From the NCBI GenBank assembly GCA_013396525.1, contig VWYX01000393.1:248001-312000 (forward strand): a DNA stretch of 64,000 nucleotides. Direction: 5' to 3'. The position numbers and the translations under genes are program-made. The notes beneath the pieces are model-generated. The model did no database searches, was not told the origin of the DNA, and saw only the letters and a list, made by a program, of their open reading frames with translations. Shown here in pieces: positions 37,001 through 48,925 of this stretch. Within the stretch, counting starts at the first letter, position 1. The number at the start of each line of letters is the position of its first letter. This stretch comes from Chaetorhynchus papuensis. Taxonomy: Eukaryota > Chordata > Aves > Passeriformes > Rhipiduridae.

Positions 37001-40000
37001 GGGATGTGGACAATACAGACAAGGGAGCAAAGTTCTCCCTATGCCCTCCTGAGAAGGAAAGATGGAAATGTCAGACACCTTGTGTGGAGTTATGCAGTCA
37101 TTTATTTTAAAGACAGAAAGGATTAAATACATCTACATAAAGGAAAGAAAAAGTGTTTAAACAACAATAAAAAAAAGATTTAGTGGCATTAATAAAGAAC
37201 TCCCTTAAACCAGCATGTCACCATTAAAGTAATTAATAGGGCATGCAAGACATTTCAGCAGAAAGTGAGCAGTGATCGCATTAGAGCCTTTTAAGTTTGC
37301 ACATGACCTCAAGACAGACTATGGCATTCCTGTGCAAAAGTACCCTCTAAAAAAGAGATGGGGGCATTCAAGTCTATAAAAGAGTGATTTTAAAATTTAA
37401 ATGATATGGTCTAAGTCTAAAATGCAAAGGTTAAGGGAATATTAGAAGGGCAATAATTCTATCTGATTAAACTTTTATCCAAAGTGACAATAAAATGTTC
37501 AAAATGAATTAAGGATTTTATTAACAGATGCAGAGGCTCTATAAAAGAATTTGAAATCTAAGTACCAGAGAGGAGAGTTTTAATTTTTTTTTTGTCTGGA
37601 TGGAGGTGATATTGCTATAAAACTTTAATCTTATTGCCATGCCACAGTGAAAGTAAAACTGTCAGAGGTAATAGAGCAAATCAGGACTGCTTTCTCTCCC
37701 TGCTCTGTGTTGCAAGGGCCTCTTTCCAGAATATAAGAATATGCACGTTCTGTGTATGGCATTGATCCTGCAGGAGACAGACACATGTGGACAGGTTATG
37801 GGCTGATAATTCAAGGTGGTAAGTACAGGCAAATTCTATGGACCATTTCAAATGAGTACTGAGTAAAAATTGGTGCTATGCCACCAGGGACTCTTCAGAA
37901 CATCTCAGCCTTTCCAAAACGGAATTCACTATTTCAGGACAGCTTCAGACATTTTACTTGTTTATTAGTACCTGTATGTAGTAAGAGGATAACACCGACT
38001 TCTGAGCCCTTGAACAAAGGCATTTCACTACTTTAGAATGATCACGTTTAAGTCAGCCATAAATCTGCGGAACAGGATAAAAAACAAGACTTTTGCGAAA
38101 ATTATTACTAAATACTAGACATGATTTAGAGCACGGCTCAGCTCCATCAGGGCATTTAGCAGCCATGATTTTGGCCATCGCTAATTTTTTCTTCTGTTTT
38201 GCTGCTGCTAAATTCTGGCAACTTGGTTGCCTTGGTGATGGCTGCAGTGCCTGTGGCAGATGCCCTGGAAGACATCCTGCAAAGTGCTTTGGCTTTTCCG
38301 GGGGAACCCTTGAGCCCTTTGCAAGTTGCAGGAATGCTGTGATGGCCACCTGTGCCCATCCCACCACCCTCCGACCCACCAGGGTCAGCACTGGGCACAA
38401 ACCTGGCCCCAGCCAGCCCCTGTCACAGCCTCCATGGGAGGACCCAGGGCTCAACCTCTCTCAGCCCCCAGAGAGCCCCATCGTGCTGCAGCTGCCCCCA
38501 TTCCTTGCTGAGGAGCCCAAAAGGCACCTTCAGGCATGCCCACATCCTTCTTTGGCCCTGCAGCACCCACGAGAAAAGCACAGCTCCTCAGCGGAGCAAC
38601 CGACTGCAAACTGCCAGGGAGACTAGGATGTCAAACAAATATTTTTCTTTTCACAACAGAACATAAATATTTGGCAGCACATTTAATTTAAAAAGTCTAG
38701 AAGTTACTCAAAGAGATTGGCGAACGTTGCTATGATGTTCGTTTGCTTCCTAAAATATGACCAGTCACAGATGGCTTGCTGTAGGAAATATTAAATAAAT
38801 TTTTTAAAGTGTTGTCTGGCTTGAACACAGATTGCATTTACACAGATACCTTTGTTGGTGGAATGCCAAGATGGTGTATTGGTTCAAACATGACCTTAAA
38901 CAACTACCTTGTCAGGAGCTAATGGAATATTCATACTTAAAATCTCAATCCTTGATAACATCTGAGAATAAATTTACATTTCAACACTGTTATTTTTCCT
39001 CCTCTTGCTGTATTTCCCTTCACAAACAAGGGAAAATATCTGGGTTTGGTCAGTAGCAACTTTTAGGTTTTGGGCACAATAACCATTACTTTTTAAATCT
39101 TTGAAGCAGTTTGAAAAAATGCCTACATAAAGAACATCAAGTGATATAAGAATCTGGAAGGCCACTCCGTGTTAAAGAGTCAAACAGCAAGGATGCAAAT
39201 ACAATGAGCTGCAGCCTTAAACTATCACACATCAGTAGATTGACTTCAGCAAGAAAATAAAAATCAAAACAATACAAAGACTTTTTTCAATGGCCATCAT
39301 CTGCAGAAGCACATTTCTACAGTGACTAAAGACTATCAAATCCGTGCTTTATAACCTCAGACCAAAGAGGTCACAAAGATTCTTGGTTTATTTCTTTCCC
39401 TCTCCATGAAGCTCCGTTTTTAACAAGAACAGAAGCCTTTGGAAACATGGGCATGTAGCATAAAAACTGCCACCAGTTCCTAACTGCCAGTACTGACTGC
39501 ATTGCCTCAGAGAGCCGCGTGGTGAGTCTGCTTTGAGAGCTACAGCTTCGGGTTGGTGTGGAGAACCCACATGGCGCTTCTGTGTCAAATGCTTGCCAGG
39601 AGGCAGCAGCCACGGAAAAGCAGGGACAACACTGAGCAGATCTCATCACTCATTTTAAGCAATCCCCATCAGTTCCGTGCTCACCTATGTGCGTGGTGCC
39701 ATCCCTGCCTGACCCACACAGAGATGGGCACACACTGCTGGACCGCCGGTCTCACTGACCACATCAACCTCTCTGCTCCTGGGAAGGCTGCTACCTACCA
39801 GTGCACAACAATCTCTTGTCCCCAGCAAATGCCACAGCATCAGAGTTGAGCTATAATCTGGTTTTCCTTCTGCCCAAAATACCCCAGTGGATGATTTATC
39901 TGTTCTGTCAATATTGTACTTGGCCCACAGCATTGTAATCAACACAGATGAGATGAAACAACAGTCTTACAATTTGCTTTGTCCCTACATGAGTACAAAA

Positions 40001-43000
40001 CACTTTCCATACTCTTAGAATCAATAACCTTTTTCTCCTGCCACCATTCCCATTTGTTGCACTTTCCCTACACTGGCATGATTTTGTTTTTTTCTAACCA
40101 GAAATCTCCCAAGCCCACTGGGGTTTCTGTATGCGTGATGGCAAGTTAAACAGCTTCCTCCACTGCAAACAAACATTGCATGCAGGCAAATCATGTCCTG
40201 GAGTGAAGAGCAGAGGCAGACACTAGAGGGAGGATCGACTCACAGACTGAGCTTTTGCCAGAGCAAATTCCTTGGAGTGTGGCTTCACCAAGGAGACGGC
40301 TCAAGTGGCATGCTGCAAGAGCCTGCTGGCCTCCCTGGCACTCAGGCTTGCAAATCACTGTCTGGACTGAAGGAAGAGGGCATCTGGAATTGAGAGTGAG
40401 CAAGACAAGACTTTGCTCTCTGAAAGGCTGCTCAGGGGAAACCATACCTGCTAAATCAAGCACACCCATTCCAGGAGAGATTCGGCTCTGTTACCCACAG
40501 GTACTGCAGTATGCTTTACCAGCAGCTCTGCACAGGAGCACTGGCAAAAATAACCAATACTTAATGGTTTGTTTACTTCAATGAGTTCAGATTTTTTAAT
40601 GTCTGGACATTGCAGCACTCTGACATCACTGCATTAGAAAGGACAGAGCTCCATAATACATGGATCTGATGGAAACACACACCTAAATTACAGGCCCAAT
40701 TTCAAATAAATCACAGCCTTACCAGAATAATTGTCTTCAGCAGTTGAAATTGACAAATAACTATGCAAGTTTACAAGCAAGCAGTAGGACTACATGGAAA
40801 GGAACACAGTCATGGTACCTCCCACCTTCCTAGATTTTCCAAGAGCCGTCACTTAGCTTTCAGATGTTTGTTCATATTCATGTCCAGTCTCCAAACAGCA
40901 ATGATTGGAAGAGGGGAAGAAATGAAAGCTGACTCCTTCACCTGAAGATCTTTGCAGGCTGAACTGCAACTAGGTAGAAAATTAGGATGTGGAAAACCTG
41001 AGCTGTACAGTGCAGGATGTCTTTGTGGTCCTGGATAGGTCACTCAAGTTCAGAACAGGAAAAAGCAGGGCTAGAAAACATGTCTGACTCTGCCCATGTC
41101 TAGATCTCAACTATTCTTAAGAGATGTTTGTCCCGTGTGTCCTTGAAGGCTTCCAGCAACGGAGATCCACGATCTAAACAAACTGCATTTAAACTTCTTA
41201 GGGTCAGACCTCCATCTGCAATATGGAGGCAATGCTGCTGCCTTTTTCATAGAGTTGCTGTTTACCAAGAAGGTTTTAGGAGGCAGAGACTTTGATTCAC
41301 TGACACACCACAATGCAAGTTTATTACAGTGGGATCTCCAGATGCTGCTCGGGCAGCAAAGGGTGAAAGCAGCAAGTAGATCACTGAGGAGGTGGTGAAG
41401 TACAGTTGAAAGAAAAGAGATGAATGCTGTAAACACTGGATGCAACTTGCCAATACCCATCTACACTTGAGTGCAAATGAGGAAGATACTACAAAGATGT
41501 TATTCTTTCCTTATAAGCCATTTCTGCTAGCTTGCAAAGGCAGTAAGCTTTGGGATATGTTCTATAGGGAAAGCTCAACACACAGCTAAAAGCCATTGCT
41601 AAATGACTTCCCCATCCCCTCTACTGTAGTGTGATCCATAAGTGGATCTATAGCCAGGAGCCATAAAATCCCATTAGTCCTGCAGAAAGGGAGACTATTT
41701 TCTTCCAAAGAATATACATTTGGTCAGTGAAATTCACCCTGTGAGGCAAGAAATTCACTGAATGGCAGCAGTTGGTCCTTCACAGTATCATCTTTTCAGT
41801 CACTAAGAACTCTCCATTTCCCATGGTATAGTTTTTCTGGATTGTACATGTCAAATCAATGCTTAGTCCATATAATCAAAATATGAAAAATGCTTCTAAT
41901 TATAAAAACACGAGGCAGAGACAAGACTACAATTTATGTTGTTACGGCTGCCAACACACACAGGAGGAAAGATCTGGATTCTAGCAAGCCATCACAAAAG
42001 TCTCAAGCAAGCCCAGGTGTGCAGGAGGACTCATCACCTAACATGGACACATTTTTAAATAGGGGCCATGAAAAGGAATGAAAAGTGATCCATACCTAAC
42101 AAAACTTTGCACCACCAAGGCATCAGTGAATAGTTAATCAGCACTTCATGCCCAATCTTCCAACACAGATGTATCTATTAAAATGCTGTCCAGCACTATG
42201 ATATTTTTACAAAAATATCCCCCTCATGACACTGTTCGCATTGCAGCATCAAATTGCTTTACCTCCACAATCCATAGCTGGTCTTCCTCTAAAGCAACGC
42301 TCTAGTCAGCTTTCTGGAAAGTCAATTACACCAAGGTATATTGGTCTCAGAATCCATCACCAAGGTGAGCCCAGTGCAATTCCTGGCAGGGCTCACTCTC
42401 ATGTCTTCCAAGAACACTATGAATTTTCCCTCTTACAGGCTTGGTTTGCAGACTTCTTGTCCTGTCCTTGTTGGACAGCAAGATGAATTGGCCCTGTCTT
42501 CTTTAATATGAGCCTCTGGGTCTCCACAGAGGAGTTCCTGTAAAGCATTACCTCATCATCTCATGGTACACTTTCTCCCCTTTCTTTATAATTCCAGTTT
42601 AGAAAGGAGGTTATTGACCTCTGCTGACTCCCCCATCCACTCACCCCTGCAAAGGTACCTTTTCCCCTGCCTCGTGACAAAATAAGAGGTATGACCCATC
42701 CCCTGTAACAGCTGTTAAGCCACTGAAAAAACAGATGCAGTCTTCCAGAGGGTCAGCTAAGTTCAGCTGTCCCAGTTCTGACAGAAGCTGCTTCATCGAC
42801 ATATTCTCTCACAAGTTTTTGTACCTCCTAGACTCGGACTCCTGGAAGCTCAAGGTGCAGCTTATGCAATAGCATCCCATCCTCCTCTGTCTATGCCCTG
42901 ATTGCACAAGAACATTTACCACTCAAAGTAGTAGAGCCGAGCTTATGGCCACCACTCCTCCTCCACCTTCTGTCTCTATTTTTTATATCAGCTGTTGCTG

Positions 43001-43309
43001 GGTGGTATCAATAGAAAGGGCTGTTACACTCTTAAGGGATTTACTAATTTTTCACTTTTACAAATGATCAGTTCACTAGACATAACAGATTTCCCTTGCC
43101 ATGATGTTTTTCCCCAGGAATTACCAACTGGGTGCGGACTAGCAAAATTATCAATGGAATAGTCAATAGGAACAAAACACGCCAGTGAGCGAGCCAAAAC
43201 TCTGGACCTGTTTTGTGGCTGCTACGCCCATGGACCACTTCTGTTGAGGGTGAGAAATACCCAGGGCTGAGCCTGCTGCTGCCTGGCACAGCCCAGCTCC
43301 ATCTCTGCG

Positions 43310-43375
43310 CTATGGGAGCTGAGCCTTAATGCTTTTCGATCCACAGGTCACAGGTTCAGCTCCCTGCTGCCGATG
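43310..43375 (+). repeat. Possible tRNA-derived SINE head
   Basis: GGGAGCTGAGCCTTAATGC followed, 22 bases later, by AGGTCACAGGTTCAGCTCCC. The second part is close to a pol III B box (GGTTCRANTCC) and the spacing is tRNA-like, as in tRNA-derived SINEs. No cloverleaf or 3' tail was confirmed, so a tRNA gene is not claimed. Confidence 0.28.
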
Positions 43376-44264
43376 ACTCACACAGGAGCACCGAACTAAA
43401 ACTAGCAACACCAGCTTTTTTCTAGGAGAGGACTGAAGAGCAGCATTGATCTCAATGAAATATTCCGAGGGCAGAAAAATTCCACCAGGCAAAGAGTGCG
43501 TGACTTCTCTTTAGTTTATTTTATATTTTTGTTCCAGTTGTCATTTTGAATTCAAACTCTTTGGAAAGCAGGCATAATAGTCTTAATGATCCCATTGAGC
43601 AGTTTAAATTCAAATTGTGGAGCACTTGCAATACCACGCTGGCAGCACTTTCCATAAATTACTCTCAAATTCAATACGTTGCTTGACAAAAACAAGAATA
43701 AAGGGCTTTTTACTTTAAAAAGAAGAAAACTTGTATCATAAAAAAAAAAATCTTTAAATTATAGTTTCTCTTTTCTGGTCCAATTTAAATTGTTACATAG
43801 TTGCTAAATTAGTGCTGTAATCCCTGCTTACAAATTGCAGAATTATTTTTAAAAATAGATGTAGTTTTACTGCAGGGAACAACCTTACACTTTAAACCCT
43901 ATGTGCTGCAGGAAGCTGCCCTTGCACAGCTTTCAACCAACCACACTCACGTGCACACATGGTGAGGTTTACAATACCAGTCCCACCAAAGCCAATAGCA
44001 GTCTCACCAGAGATTTCAATGAGCACAAATTGAGTTAACACTGACATTTTAGAATGATTAGCAAATTTAAGCCTTCCCAGGATGCTCCATGGCACCAGTG
44101 GCTCTAGTTTACCATTTCTTAAAACACTATCATTTCTCCTGTGTTCTGTTCTGAACTATCTTTTCCTATTGAACTACAGCCATCGATAGGCCAGAAGTTA
44201 GAAGACTGTAAGAGATAAAAAGCCCTCTAAGAAATACTTTTTTCTGCTCACAAAAGAAGAAATT

Positions 44265-44283
44265 GGGGGGGGTGGGGGGGGGG
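44265..44283 (+). repeat. G8-T-G10 guanine run
   Basis: Eight guanines, one T, ten guanines. It has enough G-tracts for an intramolecular G-quadruplex on the plus (LPP template) strand; the LPP transcript itself would carry C-runs here. Confidence 0.9.
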
Positions 44284-46130
44284 TTGGACGCAGCGGGAAG
44301 GAAAAAACAAAGGTGGAACACTATGATTCCAAGTTTAAAACTGGGGAACAGCAACAATCAGGGCATGACTTCCATGCACAATTCTTCCTCCTTCAAGCAC
44401 TTCCACAGCTTTAGTACTATGGAAAGATGAACTTCACCTGCAAAAAATCCTTGTAAGTGATCTTTGCAGATGAGTTTAAGATCAGGTCCTCAATATCTCA
44501 CAGTGCTCAGCAGAAACAGGAAACCTTGATCCGTGGGTCTCCACAGGGCACTGCAGAGCACAACCACCATCTCCCCTGCTCTAGCTTGACAGACATGAGT
44601 TTCTTTCTTTTCCTTCAATCAGTCATCATTTCTAGCCCACCACTTCTCTTTCATCTGACCCTGGTTATTTCTGCTTTCCTGTACCCTTCCCAGTCCCAGC
44701 GTGGTCCTCTCCTCAGGTGGGTGACATTAACTTGGACACAAGAGAAGAAACCCTCAGAGGTCAGGAGCATCTGCAAGATCTTGCTGCTTTCTGCACTAAC
44801 TGCAGGAGCTCAGCCCTTCCCAGCCCTCACCTCAGAGAGCACATCTCCAACCACCGGACTGCCAGCAGAGGGGATAAAGAACGGAGGAAAATTTCCACGT
44901 CCTGGAGAAAGTTATCTGGACATCAAAGAACACCCCATTCACAAAACAGCAGCATCACTCTTGCCAGACTGGTGTGTCTGGTTAACCTTGTGCTCAGTCC
45001 TTACGATAACACGGTATTTGGACAGCGGACAGCTGGCACTGCTCGAACATCTCGCTCTTCGGTCTTTTACAACAACTGTTCCACTGATATTACTCTTAGC
45101 CTTTTCCCTGCTCTAAGTCCAGTGTTAAAATCTCTTCAACTACTTAGGAGGAAGCAAACCAAATGTTCTTTTGTCAGTAATTTGTCCTGTAAGGGAGGGG
45201 AAAAATATACTGATAACACAGTGCAGACACGGCGTTCATCACGTGCACAGCAGTGCACAGCTTACACTGGAAACCCTATCATGGTATTTCAGATGTTAAC
45301 TTGACTGTCATAATGACTGGGAAACATCTGTCTCCTATTAACACTTTAGTTTTTACAGTTGCTTTTAGTTCAGCAGAAGTGTCTTAATGGAGAAGACTGG
45401 TACTCTTTTAGAAATAACATCAATAATGAAAGAATCCTTGGATGCAGAGCAAAACCAGCAAACACATTGGCAACAGAACTCGCTGCACTCAGAAAATGTA
45501 ACAGGAAATGATACTGATGGGCTTTTGGGTGGGAAGATTTTTGTGTGAAAGAAATTAACTCTGGTACTCAAATTCCCATTAAGAAAAATACTTCTTTTCA
45601 AGTAGGTGATCGATTTCCTTAGATGTCAATTCAGACTTTTGGGGAATTTCATCTTAATTGGATCACTGATAAATAAAACCAGAAACAAAAACAACAAAGA
45701 AAACCCCTTCTGCAGGCTATTTAGGCTTGGTACTGTCTAACCAGTAATTAAATACAGCTCTTGACAGTAATCTTAATTATGGCTTCACTACACCACAACT
45801 AAGAAGAGTCACACAACAAACTGAGAAGATTAGCCAATTCTAATTGTTGAAAAACATTTATTTTTGTTTTTGTGCATAGTTTTTGTGTGCATAAGGCCAC
45901 AAGTCACACCAGTGAATTATTAAAAAATAATCAAAGACTTCAAAAATTTATATATCACAACTAGGCAAGTGTTAGTTTATTTTGTTTATATAAATGAAGC
46001 CTCTATGGCTTGCATAACAGGTCAAGAGTTTTCGACTTGGGAAAATAGGGATGTGTGCTAAAAATCAGTGTGAATTAGGTAAACCAGGAAACAAGTTTCA
46101 CTGAATTACTCACCCTTATACCAGCTGAGA

Positions 46131-46216
46131 ACCCTGTTTTCTCAGCTAGCCACTGCCACGAATTATCTGTGCAGTCTTAGGCCAGTCACACCTGGTGCGT
46201 CTTCCACGGGAATTCA
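46131..46216 (+). mobile_element. MIR/CORE-SINE-like remnant
   Basis: AACCCTGTTTTCTCAGCTAG, CCACTGCCACGAATTATCTG and TGCAGTCTTAGGCCAGTCAC parallel the MIR forward core ('ctgccactgaattatctgtgtgaccttgggcaagtcac'). Short and diverged. Confidence 0.5.
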
Positions 46217-46323
46217 GGTCCAGAGGAACCTGAGTCAATGTACTTCCATCCCATCAACTTTCTATAGATCTAGGGTTTGTAGTATCCAAGTTGTCTTCTG
46301 ATATAGGGACTTTGGGAAACACA

Positions 46324-46448
46324 CCCCACCCTCCCCCCCCCAAAAAAAAACCAAACAAAAAGCAAACACCAAAAAAACCACAAACCCCAAAAACAACCAA
46401 CTAAACAACCAGAAACAGAAAAAAAACAAAAAACCAAACCAAAAATAA
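46324..46448 (+). repeat. A/C-rich low-complexity tract with C-runs
   Basis: It starts with C4-A-C3-T-C9, then about 110 bp of almost only A and C (AAAAAAAAACC, CAAACACC, AACAACC and similar). On the LPP sense strand it is T/G-rich and ends in G9-A-G3-T-G4, a G-quadruplex motif that would be present in the nascent RNA. Confidence 0.85.
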
Positions 46449-48755
46449 TCAGAGGCCACATTTCAGCAGAATCCTTATGGCTAGACAGGCTAGGTTTTTA
46501 AGCAGGTCATTAACTCTCAGAGTTCAGTATAACTGCATCACACATCTAAAGGCGTCTAAAGACAAAAGCAGTCAGACTGTGCCTCATCAATTTAAGGGTC
46601 TCATTCATCTGCAAGAACAACTTGCAAGCCTAGCTCAAAGCCTCAGTGGACTTAGGCTTTCATTATCCTACTGAAACCAATGCAGGCTTCATTCCACTGA
46701 AAAATCAATGAGACATATGCTCTAGGACACAAATTCCTCAGGCCTAAAGCCAGTGGCATGGCAAAAGCCTAGATCCCTTGTAGATCTGGCTTTCAACACA
46801 GCAGAGTCCTGAGACTTCTGAGAGGCAGAGGCTCCCAACACTTGTTTCTTCCACATTTAAGAGTTTAATGTGTGCTTGGATTTTTTTTTCTTTACTGCAT
46901 CCGACTGCCAGATTCCTGCTTCCCATTTTCCACTCACAGTACCAGCTGTCCAGCTACACATATGTAGGCCCATCAGCATTGCCATCCTTTCCCCTGCATG
47001 TGCAGCAGCAGATGGATCCAGACGTGTTTTGGGTTAACTCCACAACCATGTTTTTGTGGACTGCATGGATAAACATTTAAAGGCCCCTTCTGGTTATATA
47101 AAAGGAAGCTATTAAACGTTTACTCTTTCCTCTGTACTCAGAGCTGCAAAGCCGTATCACAGAACATACAAACGCAGATGCAACCAGGCAATTATCATTC
47201 CTTTATCCCTTAAATAGATAGAAGATAAATTTGAAAGAAAACGAGGAACAGAATCCTTCTCCCTTTCCTTTTTTATCCTTTTATCTCCCAATGTAGGAAG
47301 TTTACTGAACCCTTGCCAACAATTCACTCAGGCTAATGAAGTGTATAAGTAATGGGATTAAATAATCTTAAACCATTACTACAGTGGCTAATGCAGATGT
47401 TTTCCCAAACTAAAGCAGATGAGTGGTGTAGAATGCGTGCTTGATTTAAAAAAGAAGAAAAGAAAGTATCAGTCTGCAAGCAGATGAAGTCAATTCCAGC
47501 CTGAAGTCAATGAAATGTTTAATTCCAGTTACATAAAGTTGCTCCAATTATATTATGAATGCACCTTTCTAAAGTCTTCAGTGCTTTGCACGTGGTTAAA
47601 CTTGCCACAAAATGAAACTTAAATTTTTTATGGCGCAATTATTTTAGTGCAAACAAAAATAGAAATTATTTAAAAGGTACATATTCCACCAAAAGACCAT
47701 TTAGCTTTTAAAAGCAAATTAACAAGGCCCATCTATCACTGTCATTGTAAATAAGACACAATCCTCCCTTTTTAAATTCAATATTCGGTAACAATTTCAC
47801 TGTGAAGGCTCTGTAGAAATAAAAGGAACAATGAGATACTAGTGGCATTTCAGAAATATTATAGTATAAATGCTCTAATTATCACTGGAATGCCAGAAAT
47901 GTCAAGAAAAACATCAATTTTTACTTTTGGAAGTGTAAATCCAATTCTGGAAGGGTCCCAGGTCCAGTGTTTGTAAGAACTCAAAACTGGAGGTTTAGAG
48001 AAAGATCTGTCAATGCTTTAAGAATGCTCCAGTGCTTTTCCTATTTTAAGTTACAAGGATAATCCTAATATACTGGATGCTAAGGTCAGACCAAGGTAAG
48101 GCCTCAGCCACATGATGGGATGTTTCTTTAATTTGCACCTGTGCAACTGGTTCCAGCTACTGTTACGGGAGCCTCTTAAAATGTGCAGTTCCTCAGAGCA
48201 ACTGTTAATTGTTTGCTTCAAGACCTTGTTGGAGGCACGGAATTTTAGGGTAACATAAACTTCAAAAGATATCTAATCCAAAGACCCTTATTTTTTTAGT
48301 TTCTTTCTTAGAAAGTCTTCTGTCAAGCAAGGGAAAAGTCATGATTTTAGAAGTTTCAGCGCTTTCTTGCATCCCACCTCCTTAATCTTAGTGGGCACCA
48401 CAGTCTGTAACCATTTTGGTATCAGGTTTCTCAACACAGAAAGCTGACAACCACACTACTGCTAGAAAATGACTGCATAGTCTACTCCTCACAGAGATGA
48501 AACAATCACAAAACCCAGCTCGTTCTCCAGCTGTGTCCACTTCATTTCAGAGTCAGGTCAGACCAGGAAATGGAATTCACCCAGTATACTCAAAAGACCA
48601 GAGTTCTTCTGAAGACCATGAAAAAACCTGATGCTCATGGTACTGCCACAGGGTTGTCAGATTTTAACTGCAAGGCAACCCCACAGCAATGAAAGAAATA
48701 AATGTTTCCAACGTCTGTGCATTAAAATCAGGGCACAAAGAGAACGGGTACTCAC

Positions 48756-48925
48756 AATGTAGCAGGGTTCACAGTAAGCTTTCTTCTCCACGGCGTAGAA
48801 AGGCTGTCCCCTCAGCTTGTTGCTGCACATTATGCAGGTGAAGCACTCCACGTGGAAGACTTGGTCCATGGCTGTGCAACCGGTGCCTTCTCCAACAACA
48901 TTCTCCCCGCAGCGGGCACAGCGTC
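48756..48925 (-). CDS. LPP: LPP internal exon encoding LIM domain 1
   Basis: LPP is a focal-adhesion and cell-cell-contact scaffold that also shuttles to the nucleus; its three C-terminal LIM domains bind protein partners. This 170-nt exon carries all of LIM1: two bases completing a split Gly codon, then 56 codons from RCARCGENVV to CEPCYI. All eight zinc ligands are visible as C-x2-C-x18-H-x2-C, then C-x2-C-x17-C-x2-C. The acceptor is a pyrimidine-rich tract ending GGTGCCAG just above 48925, and the donor is ATT|GTGAGT just below 48756. The upstream intron is phase 1 and the downstream intron phase 0. Residues such as VVGEGTGCTAMDQVFHV and KLRGQPFYAVEKKAYC fit LPP better than the paralogues TRIP6 or zyxin. 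The preceding exon (linker ending near EYFG in LPP) is not in the window. No start codon belongs here; this is an internal exon. Confidence 0.96.

Larger units (their letters stand above)
30001..48755 (-). other. LPP: LPP 38-kb intron, LIM1-proximal half
   Basis: Donor-side half of the same intron, starting at the GTGAGT donor (48755-48750). Contents: adenine-rich runs near 31.9 kb, a GC-richer unique patch at 34.2-34.46 kb and another at 38.2-38.6 kb, AT-rich candidate conserved blocks near 38.65, 43.5 and 47.55 kb, a possible tRNA-derived SINE head near 43.34 kb, a long G-run at 44.265 kb, a plus-strand pair of long overlapping open frames at 44.46-45.30 kb, a MIR-like remnant at 46.13 kb and an A/C-rich low-complexity tract at 46.32-46.45 kb. 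No known gene. Confidence 0.85.

Noticed and set aside
38093..38626. 177-codon plus-strand frame and overlapping minus-strand frames
   Set aside because: A GC-richer patch lowers stop frequency in several frames at once; the Pro/Ser/His-rich products look like translated non-coding DNA.
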